Positions 8,354 to 17,338 of a stretch of DNA of 64,000 nt are shown here, piece after piece (within the stretch, counting starts at the first letter, position 1; the number at the start of each line of letters is the position of its first letter). The DNA comes from Rhodobacteraceae bacterium M382 (lineage in GTDB: Bacteria > Pseudomonadota > Alphaproteobacteria > Rhodobacterales > Rhodobacteraceae). Position numbers and translations under genes: made by a program. Under the pieces are notes generated by a model, which saw nothing but the letters and a program-made list of their open reading frames with translations, was not told the DNA's origin and ran no database searches. The stretch spans positions 3,044,501 to 3,108,500 of the forward strand of contig CP081098.1 in assembly GCA_025141015.1 (NCBI GenBank), written 5' to 3'.

Positions 8354-8914
8354 ATGGACAGGGATCTCGCACGATTGATGAATTCCCGGCGCAAATGCCG
8401 GTGTTGTGGTGCGAGTTTTGCCCAGCTGCTGAGCCTGGAGTACGACCGCCCCGATCCCTGCCCGCCGGATTTGCCCAAGCTGGACAATTCCGCATTGCTG
8501 ATGGAGCGCGGAGACGTTCTGACCGAAGACTTCTGCCGGGTGGACGATTACCGGTTTCTCCGCTCGGTTCTGGTGCTGCAGCTGGGTGATGGTCCCAACG
8601 AAATGGTGCTGGGTGTCTGGTGCGCGGTCAGCATTGATCACTTTGATGCCTATGTCGATCTGTTCGACGGTCAGGAAACCACCGATCTGGGGTCGATTCC
8701 CGGTTGGCTGTCCAGCGCGGTTCCACCGGGCAGCGAAATCCCGATGTCCTGTGTGCTGCACATGCAGCCCGACGATCAGCGTCCCGAGGTGGAAATCACC
8801 GAACGCGGGAATGAGCTGAAGATGCTGCAGGAAACCGGGCTGGATCTGATGGATCTGTTGCAGATCCTGCATGATTATGGGCATGATCTGGCCTCTCTGG
8901 TGCACGACTCCTGA
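8354..8914 (+). CDS. DUF2199 domain protein
   Basis: A 186-residue cytosolic protein with an N-terminal CxCCG knuckle (CRCCG near residues 15-19) and the later layout of DUF2199 proteins (VDDYRFLRSVLVLQL, then GVWCAVSIDHFDAY). Biochemical role unknown. I chose the ATG at 8354 over a TTG 39 bp upstream, because the upstream codons lie inside the purF terminator hairpin and AAAGGA precedes the ATG. Its distance from purF and the terminator between them suggest a separate transcript. Confidence 0.72.
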   Translation: MDRDLARLMNSRRKCRCCGASFAQLLSLEYDRPDPCPPDLPKLDNSALLMERGDVLTEDFCRVDDYRFLRSVLVLQLGDGPNEMVLGVWCAVSIDHFDAYVDLFDGQETTDLGSIPGWLSSAVPPGSEIPMSCVLHMQPDDQRPEVEITERGNELKMLQETGLDLMDLLQILHDYGHDLASLVHDS

Positions 8915-9183
8915 CCCTGAGCCCCCTTCGTCTGCCCCTCGTCTATGGTGTCCGGTCCTTGGGCTCTGGTCTGTGGAGCTGTGGGTCAACCCCGGCATAA
9001 CAGCCATGCAACGGGTGCATTGCTCAGGTGCGGGTTTGCGCCGACGCCTGCTCCAATCTGCGGTTTCCCGCCGTCCACGCCCGCACCGGCGCTGTCGCCT
9101 CCTGATCACAGATGCTAGGCCGCCGCTTCACGCTTGTGACCTATGACGACACTGAACACGCCTCGGCGCCCGAAAGACATCAC

Positions 9184-9444
9184 ATGACAAATACATCCTC
9201 GACCGGTCCGGTTGCCGCCCATGCAACCGAAATCTCGGTCCTGAACCGCAATGCGCTGAACCTGCTGGGTCTGTTTGGCCCCGCGCAGGACATGCGCGCC
9301 CTGGTCCGCCTGCCCGGCGGGCGCGTGATCCAGGTTGCCCGTGGAAGCCGCCTCTCCGGTGAAACCGTTGCCGCGATCGACGAAACCGGGGTGATCCTGC
9401 AAAAACGCGGCCAAACGCGACGCATTGCCATGCCCTCGGAGTGA
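9184..9444 (+). CDS. Small protein with PilP/GspC-like domain
   Basis: An 86-residue protein. After a short polar N-terminus, the segment LNRNALNLLGLFGPAQDMRALVRLPGGRVIQVARGSRL, described as residues 21-58, followed by GETVAAIDETGVILQKRG, resembles the small beta domain of PilP/GspC periplasmic adaptor proteins, where a product alters Arg/Leu-rich strands and a VxxGxxL..G.V..I pattern recurs. No signal peptide or pilus/secretion gene is nearby, so the role is unknown. The ATG at 9184 is preferred to one at 9112, since the intervening residues look non-conserved. An SDR gene begins 43 bp downstream. Confidence 0.6.
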   Translation: MTNTSSTGPVAAHATEISVLNRNALNLLGLFGPAQDMRALVRLPGGRVIQVARGSRLSGETVAAIDETGVILQKRGQTRRIAMPSE

Positions 9445-9487
9445 TCCGGCTCTTGACCCAGACGCCGGACAGGATCACAAGGCAGCC

Positions 9488-10132
9488 ATGACACAGATTG
9501 CCCTGATCACCGGTGCCTCCCGCGGGCTTGGCGCAGCGCTTGCCGAAGCTCTGGCACCCACTCACCACATCGTGGCCGTGGCCCGGACCACTGGCGCGCT
9601 CGAAGAATTGGACGACCGGATCCAGGCCGCTGGCGGCAGCGCCACATTGGCACCGATGGACATCACGGACCCCAAAGCCATGGCCACCCTGTGCCGCGGT
9701 ATTCACGACCGCTGGGGGCCGCTGCATCTGTGGGTGCATACCGCGATCCACGCCGCCCCGCTGAGCCCGGCGAATTTTGTCGCGGCCAAGGATTGGGACA
9801 AGTCGCTGGCCGTGAATGCCACGGCGACCTCGGTACTGATCCCCTATGTTGCACCATTGTTGGGCCAACAGGGCCGCGCCGTGTTCTTTGACGACCCGCG
9901 CGCAGGTGCCAAGTTCTTTGGCACCTATGGGGCCACCAAGGGCGCGCAGATGGCGCTGGCCCGGTCCTGGGCTGCCGAAACCGTCAAGACAGGCCCCCAG
10001 GTCCGGGTCCTGACTCCCAAACCAATGGCCACCGCCATCCGGGCCCGGTTCTTTCCCGGCGAAGACCGCGCGGCACTCGCCACGATTCAAGAGGAAGCCG
10101 CCCGGCTTCTGCCCGAGATCCTGGCAGACTGA
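9488..10132 (+). CDS. Short-chain dehydrogenase/reductase (SDR)
   Basis: A 214-residue Rossmann-fold oxidoreductase. The cofactor motif TGASRGLG is at residues 8-15 and the catalytic YxxxK appears as YGATK. The usual active-site Ser about 13 residues before the Tyr is not evident (FFDDPRAGAKFFGTYGATK region, with Asp/Phe there), so activity may differ from classical SDRs. The substrate cannot be predicted. The ATG at 9488 starts directly before the Rossmann strand; upstream in-frame codons overlap the preceding gene. A large inverted repeat follows the stop. Confidence 0.8.
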   Translation: MTQIALITGASRGLGAALAEALAPTHHIVAVARTTGALEELDDRIQAAGGSATLAPMDITDPKAMATLCRGIHDRWGPLHLWVHTAIHAAPLSPANFVAAKDWDKSLAVNATATSVLIPYVAPLLGQQGRAVFFDDPRAGAKFFGTYGATKGAQMALARSWAAETVKTGPQVRVLTPKPMATAIRARFFPGEDRAALATIQEEAARLLPEILAD

Positions 10133-10159
10133 CGGGCCTCCCGCCCCCCACCTGTCGCC

Positions 10160-10227
10160 GGGTGCGTGCAAGCACACACCCTACAGGGTCAGCGCTTCGG
10201 GTGTAGGGTGTGTGCTTGCACGCACCC
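10160..10227. repeat. Perfect 26-bp inverted repeat (REP-like palindrome)
   Basis: The 26 bases at 10160-10185 are exactly the reverse complement of 10202-10227, separated by a 16-nt spacer. Each arm also contains the shorter imperfect palindrome GTGTGCTTGCACGCAC. There is no T-run. It sits between the SDR stop and surE, 121 bp before the surE start. The size and perfection resemble repetitive extragenic palindromes; I recall similar GTGCGTGCAAGCAC-type repeats in Roseobacter genomes but cannot verify this here. Confidence 0.9.
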
Positions 10228-10348
10228 CTGGCATCCGCGGCGGTAACGTGGCGACATCCATGTTTTCGCCCCGCCCCGCTGCCAAACGCTTGCCCCGGCT
10301 GCATCCCCACCTTATGCAAGGATTATTGCAGGCAAACGGGGCATTCAC

Positions 10349-11131
10349 ATGCGTATTCTCATCACCAACGACGACGGCATCAATGCGCCAGGGCTGATCG
10401 CCTTGCAGGACATCGCAACGGATCTTGCCGGTGCAGACGGCGAAGTCTGGACCGTTGCCCCCGCGTTCGAACAATCCGGCGTCGGCCATTGCATCAGCTA
10501 CACCCATCCGATGATGTTCTCGCAACTGGGCCCGCGCCGCTACGCCGCCGAAGGCTCGCCTGCGGATTGTGTCCTGGTTGGCCTGCACGAAGTGCTCAAG
10601 GACACGCCGCCGGACCTGATCCTCTCCGGGGTGAACCGGGGCAACAATTCAGCCGAAAACGCGCTCTATTCGGGCACATTGGGTGCCGCGATGGAGGCCG
10701 CGCTGCAAGGCGTGCCCGCCATGGCCCTGTCGCAGTATTTTGGCCCTGCCAATTACAAATCCGACGCCCCCTTTGATACCGCAACCCGTCATGCGCCCGC
10801 CCTCGTGCGTAAAATCCTGGCAGCCACCCCGACCGAACAGGCCGACTATCGCCTGTTTTACAACATCAATTTCCCGCCGGTCCTGCCCGACGATGTCAAA
10901 GGCACCCGCGTCGTGACCCAAGGGTTCCGGCGTGGCAGCAATTTTTCGGTCGAGCCGCATTTTTCGCCCTCGGGCAAACGCTTTGTCTGGATCAAGGGCG
11001 GCAACCAACAGATCATGACCGAACCCGGCACCGATGCTGCCGTCAATCTGGACGGCTATATCTCGGTCACGCCCATGCGCGCGGATCTGACCGCCCATGA
11101 CACGCTGGAGGCCCTGAAGGGAATCGAATGA
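10349..11131 (+). CDS. surE: 5'/3'-nucleotidase SurE
   Basis: Metal-dependent phosphatase acting on nucleoside monophosphates and short polyphosphates, linked to stationary-phase survival. The 260 residues open with [14 protein letters not shown] (metal ligands Asp8 and Asp9) and carry [19 protein letters not shown] near 92-110, holding the conserved Asn and Ser ligands. The length is normal. The stop overlaps the pcm start by 4 bp (ATGA), and nlpD follows, giving the surE-pcm-nlpD order known from E. coli. Confidence 0.96.
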   Translation: MRILITNDDGINAPGLIALQDIATDLAGADGEVWTVAPAFEQSGVGHCISYTHPMMFSQLGPRRYAAEGSPADCVLVGLHEVLKDTPPDLILSGVNRGNNSAENALYSGTLGAAMEAALQGVPAMALSQYFGPANYKSDAPFDTATRHAPALVRKILAATPTEQADYRLFYNINFPPVLPDDVKGTRVVTQGFRRGSNFSVEPHFSPSGKRFVWIKGGNQQIMTEPGTDAAVNLDGYISVTPMRADLTAHDTLEALKGIE

Positions 11132-11775
11132 CCGGACCCGGTGCCGAAACCAAGATGCAGTTCCTGTTTGCGCTGCGCTCCAAGGGGGTCACCGACGCCC
11201 GGGTGCTGAACGCCATGGAAGAGATCGACCGCGGACCCTTTGTCCGCGGCATCTTTGCCGAACGCGCCTACGAGGACATGCCGCTGCCGATCGCCTGTGG
11301 CCAGACCATCTCGCAGCCCTCGGTCGTGGGCATCATGACCCAGGCGCTGCAGGTGGCCCCGCGCGACAAGGTGCTCGAGGTGGGGACCGGTTCCGGCTAT
11401 CAGGCGGCCATCCTGTCGAAACTGGCCCGTCGGGTCTATACCGTGGACCGCCACGCCCGTCTGGTGCGCGAAGCCCGCCAGATCTTTGAGGCCGAAAACC
11501 TGGTCAATATCACTACCCTGATCGGCGATGGCAGCCATGGCTTGCCCGACCAGGCCCCGTTTGATCGCATTCTGGTGACCGCCGCCGCCGAAGACCCCCC
11601 CGGCCCGCTCTTGGCGCAGCTCAAGATCGGGGGTATCATGGTGGTGCCGGTCGGCCAGTCCGACGCCGTCCAGACCCTGATCCGGGTGCATCGCACCGAA
11701 CAGGGGTTCGACTATGACGAACTGCGGGCTGTCCGGTTTGTACCCCTGCTGGAAGGTCTGGGGAAAGAAAGCTGA
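11128..11775 (+). CDS. pcm: Protein-L-isoaspartate O-methyltransferase
   Basis: SAM-dependent enzyme that methylates isoaspartyl residues so that damaged proteins can be repaired. The 215 residues show the family motif [13 protein letters not shown] near 62-74 and the SAM-binding loop [13 protein letters not shown] near 86-98. The [26 protein letters not shown] stretch (about 132-157) is typical of Pcm. It is translationally coupled to surE by the 4-bp overlap. Confidence 0.95.
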   Translation: MTGPGAETKMQFLFALRSKGVTDARVLNAMEEIDRGPFVRGIFAERAYEDMPLPIACGQTISQPSVVGIMTQALQVAPRDKVLEVGTGSGYQAAILSKLARRVYTVDRHARLVREARQIFEAENLVNITTLIGDGSHGLPDQAPFDRILVTAAAEDPPGPLLAQLKIGGIMVVPVGQSDAVQTLIRVHRTEQGFDYDELRAVRFVPLLEGLGKES

Positions 11776-11862
11776 AACGGGCCCGTGTGCCCGACAAGAT
11801 TTAAGTGTATCAGCCCCCGCATAGAAGGGGTTCCCTTTGAGGCCCGTATCGAGGATTCCGTG

Positions 11863-13035
11863 ATGAGTGTGACAGCCCGCCGCCCCCGTTTCATCCTGAC
11901 TGCCCTGCCCATTGTCGGGCTGCTGGCGGCCTGTGATGCCCCTCTGGATTTCGACCTGCGCGGTCAGATCGGTGCGTTCAACACCACCGAAGCCGCCCAG
12001 GCCGCCACCGCAAAACGCCCGGCCCCGGATGCCCGCGGGCTGATCACCTACCCCAACTATCAGGTCGCCGTGGCGCGGCGCGGCGACACCGTCAACGACG
12101 TGGCAACCCGGGTCGGCCTGCCGGTCAGCGAAATCGCCAGGCTCAACGGGGTCAAACCCGACGACGCGCTGCGCGCCGACGAAGTCCTGATCCTGCCGCG
12201 CAGCGCTCCGGGGTCCAGCGCCGCACCGGGCGGCGTGGATATCGCCTCTCTGGCCGGGGATGCCATCGACAGCGCCCCGGACACCACACCTGCACCGGGC
12301 TCGGTCGCGACCTCGACACTGGATCCGACCCCGGCCACGCCACTGGTGACCAAGGTCCAGCCCGGCCCCGAACCGGTCCGCCACAAGGTCGAACGCGGTG
12401 AAACCGCCTATACCATCTCGCGGCTCTATCAGGTTCCGGTCAAGGCCCTGGCCGAATGGAATGGTCTGGACGCAGATTTTGCCATCCGCGAAGGCCAGTT
12501 CCTGTTGATCCCGGTCAAGGACCAGCCGGTGCCGCGCAGCGCCGCCGTGGCCACGACGGACCCGGGCCAGGGCTCATCGACCCCAACCCCGCCCAGCGCC
12601 ACAAAACCGCTGCCGGATGAAAAGGTCTCGACCAAGCCGGTCGAAACCCCGGACGTCAAGGTCGCGCCGCCCACCCGCACCAGCCAGGCCGAAATGGTCT
12701 ATCCGGTTCAGGGCAAGATCATCCGGACCTACGCCAAGGGCAAGAATGACGGCATTGATATTGCCGCCGCGCCCGGAACAGCGGTCAAGGCCGCCAATGC
12801 CGGAACCGTGGCCGCGATCACCGCCGATGCCAATCAGGTGCCGATCATCGTGGTGCGCCACGACGCCCAGCTGCTGACCGTCTATGCCAATGTCGATCAG
12901 ATCAAGGTCAAGAAAGGCGATCGCGTCACCCGCGGCCAGAAGATCGCCAGCCTGCGCGGCGGCAGCGACGCCTATTTGCATTTCGAAGTGCGCAACGGCT
13001 TTGATTCCGTCGACCCGCAACCCTATTTGAACTGA
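11863..13035 (+). CDS. nlpD: NlpD-like lipoprotein with LysM and degenerate M23 (LytM) domain
   Basis: Outer-membrane lipoprotein expected to activate cell-wall amidases during daughter-cell separation. The 390-residue product starts with a lipoprotein signal peptide ending LLAAC (Cys24). Two LysM peptidoglycan-binding motifs follow (about 60-105 and 170-215), then a Pro/Thr-rich linker and a C-terminal M23 domain (about 275-388). The metal-binding residues are mostly lost: GIDIA where HxxxD is expected and YLHFEVR where HxH is expected, matching non-catalytic NlpD/EnvC activators. I chose the ATG at 11863 because the signal peptide begins there; 26 upstream in-frame codons do not look like signal sequence. 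Position after surE-pcm supports the name. Confidence 0.85.
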   Translation: MSVTARRPRFILTALPIVGLLAACDAPLDFDLRGQIGAFNTTEAAQAATAKRPAPDARGLITYPNYQVAVARRGDTVNDVATRVGLPVSEIARLNGVKPDDALRADEVLILPRSAPGSSAAPGGVDIASLAGDAIDSAPDTTPAPGSVATSTLDPTPATPLVTKVQPGPEPVRHKVERGETAYTISRLYQVPVKALAEWNGLDADFAIREGQFLLIPVKDQPVPRSAAVATTDPGQGSSTPTPPSATKPLPDEKVSTKPVETPDVKVAPPTRTSQAEMVYPVQGKIIRTYAKGKNDGIDIAAAPGTAVKAANAGTVAAITADANQVPIIVVRHDAQLLTVYANVDQIKVKKGDRVTRGQKIASLRGGSDAYLHFEVRNGFDSVDPQPYLN

Positions 13036-13061
13036 TCCGCAGATAGACGCTGACGCGTCTT

Positions 13062-13095
13062 GCCTCCGGCGGAGGTATTTGGACCCAGAAAGAAG
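13062..13095 (+). terminator. Terminator-like hairpin and T-rich motif, repeat copy B
   Basis: CCTCC (13063-13067), loop GGC, GGAGG (13071-13075), then TATTTGG and CCAGAAAGAAG. It lies 27 bp after nlpD, so it can terminate surE-pcm-nlpD. The GAGGTATTT...CCAGAAAGAAG core recurs at 55709-55732 on the other strand, so it belongs to the repeat family described in the findings. Confidence 0.6.
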
Positions 13096-13176
13096 CAGCG
13101 CGCGCGCCACTGCATTTGGGTCCGATCCTCTGCCTGGCGCAGATCACATCCTGGGCAACCGGGCCTGCGTATCATT

Positions 13177-14070
13177 TTACGCGGAGGTGTCCGCCTCCAG
13201 GACCGCGCGCAGATTGTCCCGATGCACGGCGTCATAAGCCTCATGATAGATCAGCGCGCCAGTGCGAAAGCTGTCGGCCGCAAAGGCCTGCAACGTCAGA
13301 TCCGCCAGATCAGGGGCCTGACGACAGCGCAAAAGCCGGGACACATAGCTGTGTGTCGCAGAGATGAGCGATGTCGCATAGCCGCCTGCCGCAATGCGGT
13401 CGGGATCACCGTGACAGGGGAAAACAGCGTCCACATCCCAGGTCTGCAGGCGTTCCAATTCCGCCAGATGCCGTGACAGACGTTCCGGTTCGGCCACATA
13501 GGTCGCGCAATCTTCGAGCGCGTCACCAGCAAACAGCAGACGGGTCTGCGGCAGATACAGCGCCGTGCCGTCAAAGCTGTGAATATCCAGCGGGCGCAAT
13601 TGTGCCGTCATGGACCCGACCTGCACCGTCAGGGTGCCATCGAACACCTGGGTCGGCATCACCAGCGGAGATATCGGCGGGGTCGACCGGGCATAGCTGT
13701 CGCGTTTTTCCGCCAACGCCTGTGCAGTCTTTCGGCTGGACAGGATCGGACAATCCGCAAACACCTCTGTTCCGGCCACATGATCGCGGTGGTGATGGCT
13801 CAGCGCCACCCGGATCGAGCGGGCCCCGCGATGTTCCAACTCCCTGCGGATCACCCCGGCATGGGCCAGCGATATGCTGGTGTCATAGACCAACGCTTCG
13901 CCGTCGCTGATCAGGGCATAGCTGGCAATGCCAAGCTCATAGGCCGCATCATCCAGCCAATTCCACGACGGCGACACCAACCTGCGACCGGGCACGCGCC
14001 CATCGTAAAAGGCCAGCACCCCCTCGGCCGGTTCCAGAACTCTCAGCGTCGACGTCGAGACCCCGTGCAT
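13177..14070 (-). CDS. Metallo-beta-lactamase fold hydrolase
   Basis: A 297-residue MBL-fold enzyme. The metal-binding motif HxHxDH reads SHHHRDHVAG near residues 91-100, with later ligands in the LLFAGDALED region and FPCHGDP near 225-231. Glyoxalase II-like and other small-molecule hydrolases share this pattern; the substrate cannot be inferred. I chose the ATG at 14070 because GGGAGGAG stands 4-5 nt before it, while upstream in-frame codons overlap no recognisable domain. It is convergent with nlpD. Confidence 0.85.
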   Translation of the reverse strand: MHGVSTSTLRVLEPAEGVLAFYDGRVPGRRLVSPSWNWLDDAAYELGIASYALISDGEALVYDTSISLAHAGVIRRELEHRGARSIRVALSHHHRDHVAGTEVFADCPILSSRKTAQALAEKRDSYARSTPPISPLVMPTQVFDGTLTVQVGSMTAQLRPLDIHSFDGTALYLPQTRLLFAGDALEDCATYVAEPERLSRHLAELERLQTWDVDAVFPCHGDPDRIAAGGYATSLISATHSYVSRLLRCRQAPDLADLTLQAFAADSFRTGALIYHEAYDAVHRDNLRAVLEADTSA

Positions 14071-14161
14071 TGGCTCCTCCCTGTTTGACCTTGCTTGGGT
14101 GCCGGGTGGACAGCTGTCACTTGTCCCTGCCCTGACAGGGCACCCAATCCCGCGGCACCGC

Positions 14162-15001
14162 CTAGAGATGCACGCCGTTGCGCCCGGCCAGATCGACAAA
14201 GAACTGCCAGGCCACACGCCCCGAACGCGACCCGCGGGTCGCCTGCCATTCGATCGCCTCGGCGCGCAAGGTGTCGGAATCCACGCTGACCCCATGCGCC
14301 GCGCAATAGCCGTCGATCATGGCCAGATATTCATCCTGGGTACAGGGGTGAAAGCCCAGCCACAGACCAAAGCGGTCGCTCAGCGAGACCTTTTCCTCGA
14401 CCGCTTCTGAGGGGTTGATGGCGCTGGAGCGTTCGTTTTCGATCATGTCGCGTGGCATCAGGTGACGTCGGTTCGACGTGGCATAGAAGACGACGTTTTC
14501 CGGGCGCCCTTCGATGCCACCATCCAGCACCGCCTTGAGGCTCTTGTAATGCTGGTCATCATGGCTGAACGACAGATCGTCACAAAACAGGATAAAGCGA
14601 TAGGGCGCGCTGCGCAGATGGTTCAGCAGCCGCGCCACCGACCCCATGTCCTCGCGTTGCAGTTCGACCAGTTTGAGATCGGGGAACTCTGGATGAAGCG
14701 TTCCGTGTATCGCCTTGACCAGGCTTGATTTCCCCATGCCGCGCGCACCCCACAACAACGCGTTGTTCGCCTTAAAGGCCTGGGCGAACCGGCGGGTGTT
14801 GTCCACCAGCGTATCGCGGGACCGGTTGATCCCGACCAGCAGGTCCAGATCCACCCGGTTGACCTGGGCCACCGGCTCCAACCGGTCCGGGTCCACATGC
14901 CAGACAAAGGCCGACGCCGCGGCAAAATCCGGCGCGGCCAACGGGGCCGGTGCCATCCGTTCCAGGGCCTGCGCGATGCGGGTCAATGCGGTTTCATCCA
15001 T
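14162..15001 (-). CDS. DUF815-type ATP-binding protein (AAA-like)
   Basis: A 279-residue P-loop ATPase. Walker A is WGARGMGKSS near residues 85-94 and Walker B FILFCDDLSF near 137-146, followed by a sensor-like YATSNRRHL near 170-178. This layout matches the DUF815 family of predicted AAA+ ATPases of unknown function. I chose the ATG at 15001 because the family begins close before the helical region and upstream codons run towards the neighbouring gene. It may be cotranscribed with the VTT-domain gene 65 bp upstream. Confidence 0.8.
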   Translation of the reverse strand: MDETALTRIAQALERMAPAPLAAPDFAAASAFVWHVDPDRLEPVAQVNRVDLDLLVGINRSRDTLVDNTRRFAQAFKANNALLWGARGMGKSSLVKAIHGTLHPEFPDLKLVELQREDMGSVARLLNHLRSAPYRFILFCDDLSFSHDDQHYKSLKAVLDGGIEGRPENVVFYATSNRRHLMPRDMIENERSSAINPSEAVEEKVSLSDRFGLWLGFHPCTQDEYLAMIDGYCAAHGVSVDSDTLRAEAIEWQATRGSRSGRVAWQFFVDLAGRNGVHL

Positions 15002-15066
15002 GGTGTGCTCACCCCTTGTACGTCCTGAACCGGTAGAAACCATGTTCTGTCCTAGACAGCAAGACA

Positions 15067-15723
15067 TCACCAGCCCCCGGTCCACCCCAGCCGCCGGATC
15101 AGGACATGCACCAACATGACGATGGCAATACAGACCACCGACAGCCCCAACAGGGTCGCCCACTCCAACGTCTTCATCTGCGCGCCCAGATAGGCACACA
15201 GCACCGTCACCGGCAGGATTCCAACACCGGTTGTCCAGCCAAAGGTCCAGACCCGGACCCGCGTGAACCCGGCCGCATAGTTGATCAGGTTAAAGGCGAT
15301 CACCGGGATGAACCGGCACAACAGCAACGCCAACGCCCCCCGGTCCCGCGTCCAGCCGTCCACCCGCCCGGCCTGGCCTTCGGGCAGCCAGCTCAGCACC
15401 AGCTCCCGGCCCAGCCAGCGCGCCAGAAAGAATGCGACAAAGGCCCCGATCATGGCGCCGATCCAGATCACCGCCGTGCCCAGCAGCGTGCCAAAGACCG
15501 CCCCCGCACACAGCGCCAACAGCTCGGCGGGAAACGGGACAAAACTGTGCAGGATCATCAACCCGATCACGACCATCGGGGCCCAATATCCAAACCTGCC
15601 CAGATACAGCGCCATGTCCTCGGGGCTGGGGATCTCGGCTCTGGCCTGCCAGACGGCCACGGTGCCGGCTGCACACAGCCCGATCAGCACAAAAGCTGCG
15701 ACTTTCCGCCCGGACCATCCCAT
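15067..15723 (-). CDS. TVP38/TMEM64 family (VTT domain) membrane protein
   Basis: A 218-residue inner-membrane protein with about five or six helices. The VTT-domain features are FPAELLALCAGAVFG near 66-80, the GAFVAFFLARWLGRE turn and the conserved RFIPVIAFNLINYAAGF near 135-151. Members of this DedA-related superfamily include lipid scramblases and proposed lipid-carrier flippases; the specific function of this one is unknown. The ATG at 15723 leads straight into the first hydrophobic helix. Confidence 0.85.
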   Translation of the reverse strand: MGWSGRKVAAFVLIGLCAAGTVAVWQARAEIPSPEDMALYLGRFGYWAPMVVIGLMILHSFVPFPAELLALCAGAVFGTLLGTAVIWIGAMIGAFVAFFLARWLGRELVLSWLPEGQAGRVDGWTRDRGALALLLCRFIPVIAFNLINYAAGFTRVRVWTFGWTTGVGILPVTVLCAYLGAQMKTLEWATLLGLSVVCIAIVMLVHVLIRRLGWTGGW

Positions 15724-15901
15724 GTCTGCTGTTCCTGATTGCGGTTTGCGGCACTGAAACCATGGGTCATCCTAGCGCATTGCCGCCGCAATTGCACATG
15801 TCACCCCTGCGGGACCCGGACAGACGCGCCGTGTGGTCAGGCCAACAGGGTACGCACGGGGCCCACGGGGCCGCGTACAGGGCGCTCCGCACCGGTCGCG
15901 G

Positions 15902-17182
15902 TCAGTGCTGCAATCCCGCAACCGCATGGTCATGCGCAGTATGGGGGCGGCGCAGATCCAGACATCGCCGCGCTTCCTCGACACAGCCCGCGCCCAACAA
16001 GGCGCTGACCAATGCGATTTCCAGAACGTCCCGCTGCGCCCGGCTGCCACCGATGCGTTCGTGTTCGCTCATCACCCCGGTCATCAGCTGCACCGCCTGC
16101 CCCGGATCCTGCGCGGCAAGCGCCCGGAAACTCTGTGCCAGAGCCGACACCACCGGGGCGGCTGGTCCCTTGGCCCCATCAATCACCGTTTCCAATCGCT
16201 CGGTCTGGCCGGACATGGCATGGGCCAGGGCCGCGTGAACATCGGCAAAGGCCAACCCCGGCTTGGGAAACATGCGCGCGGCATAGTCGCTGACCTGACG
16301 CCAGCGCTCAGGCGCAACCTCCACCCCCGCGGCCGCGGCCCGATACAAAAGCGCGGCGCTGTCGGTCAGCACATTCAACGGCGGGGCCGCCGACCGCTGG
16401 GGGCCAACGGACCGGTCGAACACCGACCACATCTGTGCCACCTCTCCCCGTGCCAACGCCCATAGGGCGACATGCCAGCTCATGTGACAATGCAAATAGG
16501 CCGTCTCGGGATACTCGGACCAGAACCCGTGGATATAGTCGAACCCGGCTTCGGTCTCGCCGTTTTCATAATACAGATGCGCCCGCACATGGGCACTGTG
16601 CGCGCTGTCCGGCTTCAACGCCAATGCGCGTTCGATATTATCCGCCGCCGGGCCTGTCTGCCCGGCCTCCATCTGGGCAAAGGCGTGCTGGCACAGAAAC
16701 CACCAATCCTCGCCGTACTGTGGGGCCAACACGGTGGTATAGGCCAGTTGTTCGGCCTCGCGCCCGGGTTGGCCGGAAAATCCGATCAACCCAAAGACGC
16801 TGGTACAGCTCTGCGCCAACAGGACATCTCTCGGGTGGTCCGCCACATGGGCCCGCACCCGGCCATACGCCTGTGCAACACGCCCCTCGATCATATCGCC
16901 CAAAATATCAATCTGGGCGGCTTCGCGGGCGGTGACACCGCCCAATCGGTCCCGTGCCTCGGCCAGCGCAGCGCGGGCTTCGGCCCCGCGACCGCACAGT
17001 TGGAAATACCGCGCCAATCCGATCCGGGCCATGGCAAACCCGTCGTCGGCCGCAATGGCCGCGCGAAACGCGCCCTCGACATCGTCACTGGCCGCAAGCA
17101 GCCGGTCGACCCCGTCAACATAGGCATCGCGCGCGCTCTGCGATTGCGTTGTCACATCACTTCCGTATCTGTCTTTCAACAT
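15902..17182 (-). CDS. TTC38-like tetratricopeptide repeat protein
   Basis: A 426-residue soluble, alpha-helical, Ala-rich repeat protein. Visible repeat features include DNIERALALKPDSAHSAHV near 175-193 and the conserved His-rich segment YLHCHMSWHVALWALARGE (about 219-237) typical of the bacterial TTC38 family. Molecular function is unknown. I chose the ATG at 17182 because GAGGGTGAG precedes it, against an upstream in-frame codon at 17224 with no Shine-Dalgarno sequence. A terminator of tatABC lies just upstream, so this gene probably has its own promoter. Confidence 0.78.
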   Translation of the reverse strand: MLKDRYGSDVTTQSQSARDAYVDGVDRLLAASDDVEGAFRAAIAADDGFAMARIGLARYFQLCGRGAEARAALAEARDRLGGVTAREAAQIDILGDMIEGRVAQAYGRVRAHVADHPRDVLLAQSCTSVFGLIGFSGQPGREAEQLAYTTVLAPQYGEDWWFLCQHAFAQMEAGQTGPAADNIERALALKPDSAHSAHVRAHLYYENGETEAGFDYIHGFWSEYPETAYLHCHMSWHVALWALARGEVAQMWSVFDRSVGPQRSAAPPLNVLTDSAALLYRAAAAGVEVAPERWRQVSDYAARMFPKPGLAFADVHAALAHAMSGQTERLETVIDGAKGPAAPVVSALAQSFRALAAQDPGQAVQLMTGVMSEHERIGGSRAQRDVLEIALVSALLGAGCVEEARRCLDLRRPHTAHDHAVAGLQH

Positions 17183-17285
17183 CTCACCCTCACACCCGAA
17201 CAAAAGAACCTTTGGGACAAACAAAACCCCAAATCAGGCACAAGGCAACAGTCTTGGCTCCGGCAACAATTGGTGACCCACAACC

Positions 17286-17316
17286 AAAAAAGGCGCACCA
17301 TCCCGGGTGCGCCTTT
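17286..17316 (-). terminator. Rho-independent terminator after tatC
   Basis: An 11-bp perfect stem, AAAGGCGCACC (17289-17299) and GGTGCGCCTTT (17306-17316), with a 6-nt loop. On the minus strand the stem is followed by a run of T (the A-run at 17286-17291 on plus). It is 22 bp past the tatC stop. Confidence 0.88.
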
Positions 17317-17338
17317 CCTGTTTCTCGCTATTCAGCCG

